A stretch of DNA of 64,000 nt from positions 310,001-374,000 of the forward strand of contig NZ_JNIY01000003.1 in the NCBI RefSeq assembly GCF_000701465.1. Reading direction: 5' to 3'. The DNA is from Paraoerskovia marina DSM 21750. Lineage in GTDB: Bacteria > Actinomycetota > Actinomycetes > Actinomycetales > Cellulomonadaceae. Each line of letters starts with the position of its first letter. Position 1 is the first letter of the stretch. The notes beneath the pieces were generated by a model, which saw only the letters and a list, made by a program, of their open reading frames with translations, had not been told where the DNA came from and ran no database searches. Of this stretch, positions 17,028 to 25,441 are shown in pieces. The translations under genes were made by a program, and so were the position numbers.

Positions 17028-17545
17028 GCGTCACCCGCCTGCTCACCGTCGACGACGCGGGCGAGCTCGCCGACGTCCTCGCCGCCAACCGTGAGCACCT
17101 GGCGCCGTGGGACCCGATCCGGGACGAGTCGTTCTACACCCCGGCCGGGCAGGTCGCGGCCCTCCTCCCTCTCCTCGAGTCGCATGCGCGGGGCGAATCC
17201 CTCCCGCTCGCCATCGTCGACGACGACGGCTCGATCGCGGGGCGGATCACCCTCGCCGGGATCGTCCGTGGGCCCTTCCTCTCGGGCGGGATCGGGTACT
17301 GGGTGCGGCACGAGAGTGGCGGCCGCGGCCTCGCGAAGGCTGCGGTCGGGGATCTGCTCGCCCTCGCGTTCGGCGAGCTCGGCCTCCACCGCGTCCAGGC
17401 CGAGACACTGCTGCACAACGAGCGCTCACAACGAGTGCTGAAGGCCAACGGGTTCCGCCAGTACGGCGTCGCGCCCGAGTACCTGCACATCGCCGGCCGC
17501 TGGCAGGACCACGCGATGTTCCAGGTGCTCGCGCCGGGCCGGTAA
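17024..17545 (+). CDS. RimJ/RimL-type GNAT acetyltransferase
   Basis: A 173-residue protein of the ribosomal-protein alanine acetyltransferase type. GIGYWVRHESGGRGLAKAAV (about 86-105) is the acetyl-CoA-binding helix region, and LHRVQAETLLHNERSQRVLKANGF is the classic RimJ/RimL C-terminal signature. It could acetylate a protein N-terminus or a small amine. GTG at 17024 overlaps the preceding stop by four bases. It is the last gene before the decayed accessory island. Confidence 0.9.
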   Translation: MSVTRLLTVDDAGELADVLAANREHLAPWDPIRDESFYTPAGQVAALLPLLESHARGESLPLAIVDDDGSIAGRITLAGIVRGPFLSGGIGYWVRHESGGRGLAKAAVGDLLALAFGELGLHRVQAETLLHNERSQRVLKANGFRQYGVAPEYLHIAGRWQDHAMFQVLAPGR

Positions 17546-17556
17546 TCGGAGTACTG

Positions 17557-18000
17557 CTACCGGCTGCGCTTTGCCCAGAGCGGGTCATCCGACCACCTAT
17601 CGGGGAATCCCATTCCTCGGAGGTTCATTGGTGGGCGGGTATCCACGAGTTCTCGGAGCCGCTCAGCCCAACTGCTTCGTGCCGAGACGGTGGTGAGCAC
17701 AGACTGCAAGGAGACGAGAGCTGGGTAGAGCCGTTTTCGTGACTCGTGCGGCAGAGCTGTCGATGGGTCCGACCAGGGAATGGTGGAAGAGCTTGGGATT
17801 CTTGGATAGACCCCAAGTCCGACGTTCCACAGCCGACCGTGATGCGCGCAGATGTTCCGGACTCGCACGTAAGTGGCCATCCAGGACTTGAGGACCGGGG
17901 CGGTCAGGTTGAGGCTCTTCGCGACGGCGGTCTTGTCGACTGGCAGGAGCAGGTTCACGTACATGTGCTTGAGCTGGCCGATGGTCAGGGCCCGCCCTCG
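17557..18000 (-). pseudogene. truncated Abi family (Abi_2) gene
   Basis: The minus strand encodes the C-terminal part of an AbiD/AbiF-type abortive-infection protein. From RALTIGQLKHMY through LNLTAPVLKSWMATYVRVRN and ICAHHGRLWN to the end GMGFPDRWSDDPLW, the order of motifs matches the family. The RN..AHH..LWN signature is the most conserved part and relates to HEPN-type RNases. Homology stops near 18000 and the N-terminal half is missing; the promoter of the AAA ATPase gene begins there. An internal ATG at 17964 leaves 135 codons open, but a functional product is doubtful. Confidence 0.8.
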
Positions 18001-18090
18001 AGCATGCGCCGAGCACCCCTGCTGGTGGCACGATAAGGAACGATCAGCGCCGATAAAAGATTCTTTACACGGGCTGATAGGTTCTTATTC

Positions 18091-19287
18091 ATGGACTCCG
18101 CGCTGAACCCCTTCACCCCCGGCTCCGGTGCTCGGCCTGCCGCCCTGGTCGGTCGCGACAGCGAGATCGCCGCTGCCACGGCACTCATCCGCCGCGCAGC
18201 AGCGAACAACAAGCCAGCCCGGTCGCAGATGCTGTGGGGCCTGCGCGGGGTGGGCAAGACCGTGCTGCTCAAGGAGATCCGGGACAGCTTCGTCGCCGCA
18301 GGGTGGCTGACCGTCTCCCTCGAAGCCCAGCGCGACGAGAACGCGGCCCAGATGGCACGGCGGGCACTGGCCCGCGACCTGATCGTCAGCGCCCGCAAAC
18401 TGCGCTCACGCCGCGACAAGGTCGGCTCGGCGTTCACCCGGATGCTGGAGACGATCACCGCCTTCTCGCTGACGGCCGGGGTCGCCGGCGTGAGCTTCGG
18501 GGTGGACCTCAAGCCGTCGAGGGGCCGGGCTGACAGCAACGATCTCGACATCGACCTGCTCGAGCTCGTCGAAGACGCCACGACCGCCCTGGCCGAGGAG
18601 CACGTCGGGTTCGTCGTGTTCGTCGACGAGATCCAGGACCTGGACCCCACGACCCTCGCGTCCTTGCTCAGCGCCCAGCACGCCGCATCCCAGGACGGTC
18701 GGCACTTCTACGTCTTCGGCGCGGGCCTGCCGAACGTGCCGGCGACCCTCTCTGAGGCGCGCTCATACGCCGAGCGCCAGTTCGACTACCGCGAGATCGA
18801 CCGCCTCAAGGACAGCGACGCACGGTTGGCGTTCACCGACCCGGTCCAGGACCGCGACGTCGAGTTCGCACCCGGTGCGGTGGACTCGCTCGTGACCGCT
18901 TCGGGCCGCTACCCCTACTTCATCCAGGAGTTCGGGCACCACGCCTGGGAGCTGGCGTCGGGGGACACGATCACCTCAGACGACGCAGACCTCGCCGCCA
19001 GCCACGGTACCGACGCTCTGGACCGCGGCTTCTTCCGTGCCCGCTGGGAGCGGGCCACCCGCGCCGAGCAGACGATGATGGCCGCGATGGCCCAGGACGG
19101 CGACGGGCGCTCCACAATCACCGACGTCGTCGAACGGCTCGGCAAGAGCCGCCCCAGCGACCTCAGCGTCCGCCGCAAAGCGCTGATCGCCAAGGGTCTG
19201 ATCTACGCGCCCGCTCGCGCTGAGCTGGCCTTCACGGTCCCGCACATGGGCGCCTACATCTCGCGGGTGCATCATGACCTGCTCTGA
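18091..19287 (+). CDS. AAA family ATPase (AAA_16-like) with C-terminal winged helix
   Basis: A 398-residue ATP-binding protein. Walker A is GLRGVGKT (about residue 50), Walker B is FVVFVDEIQDLD (about 180). A sensor-like segment GAGLPNVP follows. The last 90 residues (TMMAAMAQDGDGRSTITDVV...RRKALIAKGLIY) look like a winged-helix domain. No effector domain is evident. It sits next to a truncated Abi gene and may be a stand-alone STAND-like sensor or part of a lost defence pair; that is inference. A leaderless start is likely: TAGGTT at 18078-18083 lies seven bases before the ATG. Confidence 0.85.
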   Translation: MDSALNPFTPGSGARPAALVGRDSEIAAATALIRRAAANNKPARSQMLWGLRGVGKTVLLKEIRDSFVAAGWLTVSLEAQRDENAAQMARRALARDLIVSARKLRSRRDKVGSAFTRMLETITAFSLTAGVAGVSFGVDLKPSRGRADSNDLDIDLLELVEDATTALAEEHVGFVVFVDEIQDLDPTTLASLLSAQHAASQDGRHFYVFGAGLPNVPATLSEARSYAERQFDYREIDRLKDSDARLAFTDPVQDRDVEFAPGAVDSLVTASGRYPYFIQEFGHHAWELASGDTITSDDADLAASHGTDALDRGFFRARWERATRAEQTMMAAMAQDGDGRSTITDVVERLGKSRPSDLSVRRKALIAKGLIYAPARAELAFTVPHMGAYISRVHHDLL

Positions 19288-19290
19288 GCC

Positions 19291-19572
19291 GTGTCGGGGG
19301 CCTCTGGCAGCATCGGATCGACGAGACGACTGCGCGTGGGCCTCGACGTCGACGAAGTGATGTACCCCTGGCTCGCGACGCTGCGCACGTGGCTGTACAC
19401 CGACCGCGGCCTGCCCCTGGAATCCATGCCCGACCCGACCCGGTACGACTTCTCGGGCGAGTGGGGGCTGGGCGACCACGCCACCATGTGGGAGCACGCC
19501 ATCGAATGCTCCGAGGCCGGGGTGCTGCACAGCGCCGGTGACCCGCTGCCGGGCATGGCGTTCACCTCGTGA
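19291..19572 (+). pseudogene. N-terminal fragment of a HAD-like nucleotidase
   Basis: A 93-codon frame. RVGLDVDEVMYPWLATLRTW holds the HAD motif I (DxD) as seen in small 5'-nucleotidase-like proteins, and PDPTRYDF...WGLGDHATMW continues the same family pattern. The later HAD motifs (Thr/Ser, Lys, second Asp pair) are absent because the frame ends at 19572. A different frame opens at once with DRLRARTLAQYVDLVGEVAAG and ends near 19658, which suggests that a second gene fragment was joined here. The start codon is uncertain (GTG at 19291 or 19335). Confidence 0.6.
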
Positions 19573-19805
19573 CCGCTTGCGGGCGCGGACGCTCGCGCAG
19601 TACGTCGACCTCGTGGGAGAGGTCGCGGCCGGACGCCCAATACGCGCCGCAGCCTGACGTCACGGCCGCCAGCCGAACAGGCGCCGGTGCCTTCCGAAAT
19701 ACTCGTTTGAAGAACGGCGCGTCAACCTTACGGTAACGAACCCTCTTATTACTCTGCTCTCGGTTGGTGAGTGCCAACCACATACAGATGCAGTGGAGAA
19801 CATCA

Positions 19806-20768
19806 GTGACCCGAAAAGGAATCGTGGCGTGGACCGCCACGTTGAGCGTGCCACTGCTGGTGCTACTGCCAGCTGCCTCAGTCGCAGCACCCGGGAGCGA
19901 CCACACGGCCGACCAGATCGCTCAGGTGATCGACGAGGCAACACCCGGAAACGACACCGTCATCGCACCAACATCGTCCTTCGGTGAAGCAGTGTCGTTC
20001 ACCACCGTAGGCGACGAAGCCGCCAACGAGGTCTCGGTGTCGCTCGACCCCAGCGACCCGGTCGTCTTCGGCCAAGAAGGTGCCCGAGGCATCGAAGTCT
20101 CGCTGCCCGACGAAGTCACAGTCGACACGGGAACTGTTGCCGACGACGGGTCGATCGTCTACGAGGACAACGGTGCCGACGCGCACGCAGCCGTCCAAGC
20201 ACTCGACGACGGCGGGGTGCGACTCCAGACCGTCCTCGAAGGACCCGACGCACCCCAGACGTACACCTACGACTTCGCATCGGACGTCTTCCCGATCGTG
20301 CTCGAGGACGGCTCGGTCGAGCTTGTCGCCGGGGTCGCCGAAGGCGCACGGATGAGCGTCGGACAGTTCGACGCCCCCTGGGCCAAGGACGCCAACGGCA
20401 GCGACGTCGAGACCTGGTACACCGCCGAGGGGAACTCGCTCGTCCAGCACGTCGTCCACGGCGAAGGGTCCGCCTACCCGATCACGGCCGACCCGAAGGG
20501 CACCAGGACGTGGTGGAACACCACGCTCTACTTCAACCGCACGGAAACCAAGCTCTTCGCGGCCGGTGCAGCGTTCACCGGGACCGTCACGGCGTGGTTC
20601 CCGACGATCCCCACCCAGGTCGTTGGTCGACTGCTCCAGGTCTATGCGGGCACGTTCGGTGTCTACTACGCCTCGGGCAAATGCGGGAAGCTCGTGACCT
20701 ACGCGCATGTCGCGAACTTCGTCCCTCAGCCCTACTCGGGTAAGGAAGCTGGAGAGTACTGCCGGTGA
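19806..20768 (+). CDS. secreted protein of unknown function
   Basis: A 320-residue exported protein. A signal peptide (TRKGIVAWTATLSVPLLVLLP to ASVAAPG) is followed by an acidic, beta-rich region and, near residue 230, the motif AYPITADP common to several actinobacterial secreted proteins. The last 80 residues are more hydrophobic and include two Cys (SGKCGKL, GEYCR) that could pair. The GTG at 19806 places the basic N-terminus correctly and has GGAG upstream. The stop overlaps the GTG of a small membrane protein. A secreted toxin with its immunity protein is one reading; no catalytic motif supports it yet. Confidence 0.7.
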   Translation: MTRKGIVAWTATLSVPLLVLLPAASVAAPGSDHTADQIAQVIDEATPGNDTVIAPTSSFGEAVSFTTVGDEAANEVSVSLDPSDPVVFGQEGARGIEVSLPDEVTVDTGTVADDGSIVYEDNGADAHAAVQALDDGGVRLQTVLEGPDAPQTYTYDFASDVFPIVLEDGSVELVAGVAEGARMSVGQFDAPWAKDANGSDVETWYTAEGNSLVQHVVHGEGSAYPITADPKGTRTWWNTTLYFNRTETKLFAAGAAFTGTVTAWFPTIPTQVVGRLLQVYAGTFGVYYASGKCGKLVTYAHVANFVPQPYSGKEAGEYCR

Positions 20769-21055
20769 TAGCCACGATCGCAGTCGCCGCAGCGCTCTCC
20801 CTGACCGGGTTCACGCTGACTCGGGTGGCACCCGTTGGGCCGTACGGTCGTGGCGAACGCGGCAACGCGCTGGTCATCGTGACGCAGTCCGTGCTGGGCA
20901 TCGCGCTCTTGGTGGCGATGTTCTGGGGCAGCGACGGGCTGGCAGCAGCCTGGGCGTTCGCAGGATACGCAGGCGGTTCGCTGTTCGGGACCGTGTGGGC
21001 ATTGATCGCACGCAGTTCGAGTATGAGCTCGCAGACGGTCAACTCGTCACGGTAG
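20765..21055 (+). CDS. small three-helix membrane protein
   Basis: A 96-residue protein with three predicted membrane helices (about residues 1-20, 35-54 and 60-82) and a short Ser-rich polar tail. I do not recognise a family. GTG at 20765 overlaps the stop of the secreted-protein gene by four bases, so its production is tied to that protein. The size and pairing would suit an immunity or export partner, without direct evidence. Confidence 0.65.
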   Translation: MIATIAVAAALSLTGFTLTRVAPVGPYGRGERGNALVIVTQSVLGIALLVAMFWGSDGLAAAWAFAGYAGGSLFGTVWALIARSSSMSSQTVNSSR

Positions 21056-21161
21056 GGCCAGCACGATCACGGGCGGCGGGGTTGGCAACGGCCAGCCCTG
21101 CCGCCCTCGTCATATCCCCCGCGCGCTCCTCGTCGAACGGGCCGAACCCGCACCCGGGCGC

Positions 21162-21901
21162 TCAGTCGCGGGCCCCGCCCATCTGCTCGACACACTCACT
21201 GCGTATCGCCGCCACCTCGGCGTCCGACGTCGCGAACACGTCACGACCACCGGGCACTCCCGCCATGCTCGAGGCCCGCCGATCAGCAGCGAACTCGAAC
21301 GGGAACGCGACCTTCACCGCACCCACCCCCGGCCCGGCTGGATACCAGCCGTCCGTGCTGCGATGGGCCGCACCCACCTGAGAGTTCCGCTCCACGGACA
21401 GGTGCACGAACTCCGCCTGGCCGGCATGGACGCGCTCGATCCCCGGCGCCAGCTCCGCGACACTGGTCGCCGGACCCGACGGGGTGCGAGATCCGGGCAT
21501 CGACTCCACGTTCCCCCACGCACCGTCGAACGGCCCCGGGAGGGCAGGAGGACGACGCGGCCGCGCGGCCGCAACCTCCACGGCCCGGGCATGGTCGGCG
21601 GCCTCCACCGCCTCGCGGACCTCGCGCGCCTGCACGGTCGTGGGCCCCAGGTGCGTGAAAGTCGCACCACCGGCACCGGTGTCGAACCGGCCCCCGGTCG
21701 CCGTGCCAGCAGGCTTACGCGGCTGAACGCTCGTCGTGTTCCATCCTTGGCCGCCAGGGCGAGCCACGCCGCACCCAGCACCTTGGACTCGTCCCGCGCC
21801 TCATTCAGGGCGGCCTCCAGCTCGGGGGCGTTGCGCCGACCCTGCGCCGCCGCGGTCGCGTGGGCGCCGTCGAGCTCGATCACCAGGTTGCGGGCACCCA
21901 T
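21162..21901 (-). pseudogene. frameshifted gene with QPR..GT.TGGRF motif
   Basis: Two minus-strand frames join near 21755. The upstream part reads MGARNLVIELDGAHATAAA through ESKVLGAAW; the downstream part continues with GQGWNTTSVQPRKPAGTATG and then about 170 residues of plausible, varied sequence. The WNT..VQPR..AGT.TGG element is a hallmark of a protein type often found on actinobacterial mobile elements; its function is unknown. The frames differ by one phase, so a single indel probably broke the gene. The N-terminus lies against the edge of the transposase remnant. Confidence 0.5.
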
Positions 21902-21905
21902 CGCC

Positions 21906-22085
21906 CGCAAGATCGAACGCCTTCACCGCACCCTGGCCGACACCTGGGCCTACGCCCGCTTCTAAGACTCCAACGACCAACGCGACAACGCCCTACCCCA
22001 CTGGCTCCACTTCTACAATCACCACCGAACCCACTCCGCAACCGGCGGCACACCCAGCAGCAGGCTCAACAACCTCCCTGGACAT
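21906..22085 (+). mobile_element. C-terminal remnant of an IS481-like transposase
   Basis: The plus strand reads RKIERLHRTLADTWAYARF, a stop (TAA at 21964), then after a short stretch LPHWLHFYNHHRTHSATGG and SSRLNNLPG. This is the end of the DDE integrase domain of IS481/IS3-type transposases: KIER with the catalytic Glu, and the YN..R.H..L-like tail. Only about 60 codons survive and they hold an in-frame stop, so it is inactive. No terminal repeats could be found. Confidence 0.85.
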
Positions 22086-22247
22086 CACGCCGAGGCTGCC
22101 GACGCGGGGCATCTCGCACTCGGGGATCGGCGCCGTGGCGTTGAAGACGAGGCACAAGAAGCGCAGGTCGTCGTTGATCCCGAACAGGGCGTGGTCGCAG
22201 TCGTCGGCCACTCGACCGTTGTGGTGGTGAAACTTGGGATCGTGCAT
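21993..22247 (-). CDS. possible small protein, 3' end replaced by IS remnant
   Basis: An 84-codon frame starting MHDPKFHHHNGRVADDCDH. A strong ribosome-binding site GGGAGGT sits eight bases before the ATG at 22247. Codons 1-55 look like real protein sequence (LFGINDDLRFLCLVFNATAP), while the rest reads antisense through the transposase remnant, so the original C-terminus is probably lost. I do not recognise a family. It could be a broken gene. Confidence 0.35.
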   Translation of the reverse strand: MHDPKFHHHNGRVADDCDHALFGINDDLRFLCLVFNATAPIPECEMPRVGSLGVMSREVVEPAAGCAAGCGVGSVVIVEVEPVG

Positions 22248-22338
22248 GGCGGGGTACCTCCCGGCCATGCCCCGGACGTTGCAGCGTCGCGGGGTCTCGT
22301 GCGTCGATTTCCTCCACGCGATGCCGCAGAATGTCTAG

Positions 22339-24291
22339 GTGGCTACCGCATCTCGACTCCCTCGTGTCCGTGCCTCTGAACTCGTCGGCCGCGGCTGGTT
22401 GAACACCGGTGGTCAGGACGTCACACTCGCGGACCTGCGCGGAAAGATCGTCGTCCTCGACTTCTGGACGTTCTGCTGCATTAACTGCCTGCACGTCCTC
22501 GACGAGCTGCGGGACCTCGAGGCGCGGTTCGCGGACGAGCTCGTCATCATCGGCGTGCACTCCCCGAAGTTCGTCCACGAGGCGGACCCGGAGGCGCTCG
22601 CGGCCGCGGTCGAGCGGTACGAGGTCCACCACCCGGTGCTGGACGACCCGGAGCTCACCACCTGGTCGGCCTACGCCGCGAAGGCCTGGCCGACCCTCGT
22701 CGTCGTCGACCCCGAGGGGTACATCGTCTGGCAGATGGCGGGCGAGGGGCACGCGAGCGCGCTCGAGGCGCTGGTCGCCGAGCTGGTCGCGGAGCACGAG
22801 GAAAAGGGGACTCTCCACCGTGGCGACGGCCCGTACGTCGCCCCCGCTCCGACGTCGGGCACGCTGCGGTTCCCCGCCAAGGTGCTCGGTCTCCCCAACG
22901 GCAATCTCCTGGTGGCCGACGCCGGGCACCACAGCCTCGCGGAGATGGCGCCCGACGGCGAGACGCTGGTCCGGCGGATCGGTTCCGGCGATCGCGGCCT
23001 CGTCGACGGGGCGTCCGACGTCGCCCGGTTCAGCGAGCCGAACGGGCTCTGCCTGGTTCCGGCCGACCTGCGTGCTCGGACGGGCTACGACGTGGTCGTG
23101 GCCGACACCGTGAACCACGCGTTGCGTGGGGTGAACCTCACGACCGGCACGGTCACCACCGTGGCCGGGACCGGCGAGCAGTTCATGGTCGGTGCGAGCG
23201 ACAACGTCACCGGCCGCAGCGAGGTGGTGGACCTCGACGACGCCTACGGAGCGCGGTCGATCCGCCTCTCCTCACCGTGGGACGTCGAGTGGTTCCCGGC
23301 GATGGGGGCGTTCCTTGTGGCCGATGCAGGCAACCACACCCTGTGGGCGTTCGGGCGCGACCGCCTCGCCCACGTCGGCGGGACCATGAACGAGGGCCTG
23401 CTCGACGGGCGCCTCGCCGACGCCTGGTTCGCCCAGCCGTCGGGGCTCGCCGTCGGCACCGACGCGGCGCTCTGGGTCGCGGACGCCGAGACCTCCGCAC
23501 TGCGGCGGGTCGAGGCCGTCGAGGGAACCCCGGAGGGGACGGTGAGCACCGCCGTCGGGCAGGGGCTGTTCGACTTCGGCCACCGTGACGGCGCCGCCGG
23601 CCAGGCACTCCTGCAGCACCCCCTGGGGCTGACGGTCCTGCCGGACGGGTCGGTCGTCGTCGCCGACACCTACAACGGCGCGTTGCGCCGGTTTACGCCG
23701 TCCGACGGCGGCCCGGGCGAGGTCACGACCCTCGCCACCGACCTGGCCGAGCCGAGCGACGTCGTCGTGCTGGTCGACGGCGAGGTGTGGGCCGCCGGGG
23801 CGCCGGACACGGCGGTGCTCGCGGACGACGCGCGTGTCGAGCTGCTCGTCGTCGAGTCTGCGGCCCACCGGCTGACCCGGATCCCGCTGCCCGCCGCGAC
23901 GGCCGGCGAGGTGCTGGACGCGGGGGCGCACCGCACCCAGCGCCCGGTCACCGAGGTGGCCGCGAGCGTTCGGATCGACGTGCCGTTCGTCCCTGCGCCG
24001 GGGCAGAAGCTCGACGACAGGTTCGGGCCGTCCACCCGGCTGCGGGTCTCCGCGAGCCCGGCCGAGCTGCTGCTCGACGGCGGCGGCGACGACGCCGACC
24101 TGTCGCGCGACCTGCGGCTGGACCCCGCCGTCGGCGAGGGCGTGCTGCACGTGACCGCCCAGGCGGCCTCCTGCGACGACGACCCCGCCGTCGAGTTCCC
24201 TGCCTGCCACCTGGCCCAGCAGGACTGGGGTGTGCCGGTGCGGGTCGTCGACGGCGGGGACGCTGAGGTCAGTCTGCCGCTGCGGGGGTGA
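22339..24291 (+). CDS. thioredoxin-like / NHL repeat protein (NHLRC2-like)
   Basis: A 650-residue cytoplasmic protein. Residues about 15-160 form a TlpA-like thioredoxin domain with the redox pair in FWTFCCINCLHVL (CxxC near residue 47-50). Residues about 175-520 form an NHL beta-propeller with repeats such as NGNLLVADAGHHSLAEM, AFLVADAGNHTLWAF and GSVVVADTYNGALRRF. A C-terminal beta-domain follows. This is the bacterial counterpart of NHLRC2; the exact substrate is unknown. The start is GTG at 22339. It lies just after the decayed island and stands alone. Confidence 0.92.
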   Translation: MATASRLPRVRASELVGRGWLNTGGQDVTLADLRGKIVVLDFWTFCCINCLHVLDELRDLEARFADELVIIGVHSPKFVHEADPEALAAAVERYEVHHPVLDDPELTTWSAYAAKAWPTLVVVDPEGYIVWQMAGEGHASALEALVAELVAEHEEKGTLHRGDGPYVAPAPTSGTLRFPAKVLGLPNGNLLVADAGHHSLAEMAPDGETLVRRIGSGDRGLVDGASDVARFSEPNGLCLVPADLRARTGYDVVVADTVNHALRGVNLTTGTVTTVAGTGEQFMVGASDNVTGRSEVVDLDDAYGARSIRLSSPWDVEWFPAMGAFLVADAGNHTLWAFGRDRLAHVGGTMNEGLLDGRLADAWFAQPSGLAVGTDAALWVADAETSALRRVEAVEGTPEGTVSTAVGQGLFDFGHRDGAAGQALLQHPLGLTVLPDGSVVVADTYNGALRRFTPSDGGPGEVTTLATDLAEPSDVVVLVDGEVWAAGAPDTAVLADDARVELLVVESAAHRLTRIPLPAATAGEVLDAGAHRTQRPVTEVAASVRIDVPFVPAPGQKLDDRFGPSTRLRVSASPAELLLDGGGDDADLSRDLRLDPAVGEGVLHVTAQAASCDDDPAVEFPACHLAQQDWGVPVRVVDGGDAEVSLPLRG

Positions 24292-24346
24292 ACGACTACC
24301 AACCCTCCGGAGCCTGAATGCCTGGGTGGAGTGCTGTTTTCAGGAT

Positions 24347-24880
24347 ATGGCCGTGACAGCGATGGCTCAGGTGCGAATCCATCCCGACGAGGTTTGTGGA
24401 TTGACGACGGATGCGGGCGACGCCCTCATTGCACCTGCACTTGTCGCGAATCTGGACATGGTGCGGCGGTGTGCGCGGATCTGTCGGCTGCCTGCGATCC
24501 TCGTCATTGTGGACCGCACCGGTCAGGAGGTGCGTGCCGCTGGCGCCGGATTCTCCGTGGTGTCTGTCGACGCACATCCCTGGTCACTCGACGAGGTGCT
24601 CGAGGGTGTCCGCGGCGGCTTGCAACTGTGGCCCCCTACGGGGAACTTGCTGGTCAGGCCCGGGCCCGACGGTCTTCCGAGGATCGCGCTCCGAGAAGCG
24701 GACGTTCTCGACCTGCTCCTTCGTGGTTTCCCGCCCAGTGTTGTCGCGCAACGGCTCGTCGTCTCACCTGAAACCGTGAAGACCCATGCGGGGGCACTGT
24801 TGCGGAAGTTCAACGTCTCCGATCGGTCCGGATTGGTGTGTCGGGTATTCGGGTACGTGACGGACGGTGCGCGTCAGTGA
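24347..24880 (+). CDS. LuxR-type transcription regulator
   Basis: A 177-residue protein whose last 60 residues are a LuxR/GerE helix-turn-helix (EADVLDLLLRGFPPSVVAQRL, then VSPETVKTHAGALLRKFNV). The N-terminal half has a receiver-like alternation of helices and strands but no clear phosphoacceptor Asp, so it may be an atypical, phosphorylation-independent regulator. Start: ATG at 24347, with a weak site CAGG; GTG codons nearby are alternatives. It lies 150 bp upstream of the I36-inhibitor operon, with a perfect palindrome in between that may be its operator. GC content here drops compared with the surroundings. Confidence 0.8.
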   Translation: MAVTAMAQVRIHPDEVCGLTTDAGDALIAPALVANLDMVRRCARICRLPAILVIVDRTGQEVRAAGAGFSVVSVDAHPWSLDEVLEGVRGGLQLWPPTGNLLVRPGPDGLPRIALREADVLDLLLRGFPPSVVAQRLVVSPETVKTHAGALLRKFNVSDRSGLVCRVFGYVTDGARQ

Positions 24881-24937
24881 AGCCCGACGGGATGGGGTGT
24901 GCGGTAGTCAGGCTCTCGACACTTCAGCAATATGCGC

Positions 24938-24957
24938 CATCCCCCCTGAGGGGGATG
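24938..24957. promoter_or_regulatory. perfect palindrome, likely operator
   Basis: CATCCCCC-CTGA-GGGGGATG is an inverted repeat with 8-bp arms and a 4-bp centre, 74 bases before the I36-inhibitor start and just after the LuxR-type gene. A nearly identical site with the same arm and spacer lengths lies at 30436-30455 before the paralogous lipoprotein gene. LuxR-type dimers bind such short dyads, so I infer that this is the operator of the neighbouring regulator. A transcription terminator is the alternative. Confidence 0.6.
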
Positions 24958-25030
24958 TGCTCTTTGTGTCACATTGAGATGGTTTACCGCAGTGGTCCTC
25001 TCGCGGTCCGCGAAAGAACTCAAGGGAGAC

Positions 25031-25441
25031 ATGATGAAGATACTGCTACGCAGTGTTCTGACGTTGAGTCTGGCACTCTCCGGGCTGACCGTTGGGGTTG
25101 TCGGTGCTCAGGCGTACTGGTCGCCCTGCCCATCGGGGTACGCATGCCTTTGGACAGGGACAAGTTACAACGGGTCCCGTGATGTCGGCTATGCGAACTA
25201 CGGGTACTTCAGCGGGATGTCGAATAGAGCGGACTCGGCGGCTGCAAATGGAGGATCCTGTGAGTACACCAGATTCTACGATCAAACGGACAGCTTCGGT
25301 TCGTACTTCGTACTCAAGAGCGCGAACTTTCACAACGACATGAACCGTGACGCGAACTTGGCGAACGGGGCGGGTGACCGACCTGGTGAGCCATGGCGAG
25401 ACCGGGTGAGTTCCTGGCGCTTCACTGCGTGCAGCCGATGA
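25031..25441 (+). CDS. secreted peptidase inhibitor I36-like protein
   Basis: A 136-residue exported protein: a signal peptide (about residues 1-29, ending VVGAQA) and a small Cys-containing beta-domain. CPSGYACLWTGTSYNG opens the domain, and later Cys residues (GGSCEYT, FTACSR) could complete two disulfides. This matches the I36 family, named for a Streptomyces metalloprotease inhibitor with a crystallin-like fold. AAGGGAG precedes the ATG. The stop overlaps the ATG of the lipoprotein gene, and the operon continues into an adaptor, ATPase and permease, an unusual context for I36. The base composition is less GC-rich than its neighbours. Confidence 0.85.
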   Translation: MMKILLRSVLTLSLALSGLTVGVVGAQAYWSPCPSGYACLWTGTSYNGSRDVGYANYGYFSGMSNRADSAAANGGSCEYTRFYDQTDSFGSYFVLKSANFHNDMNRDANLANGAGDRPGEPWRDRVSSWRFTACSR

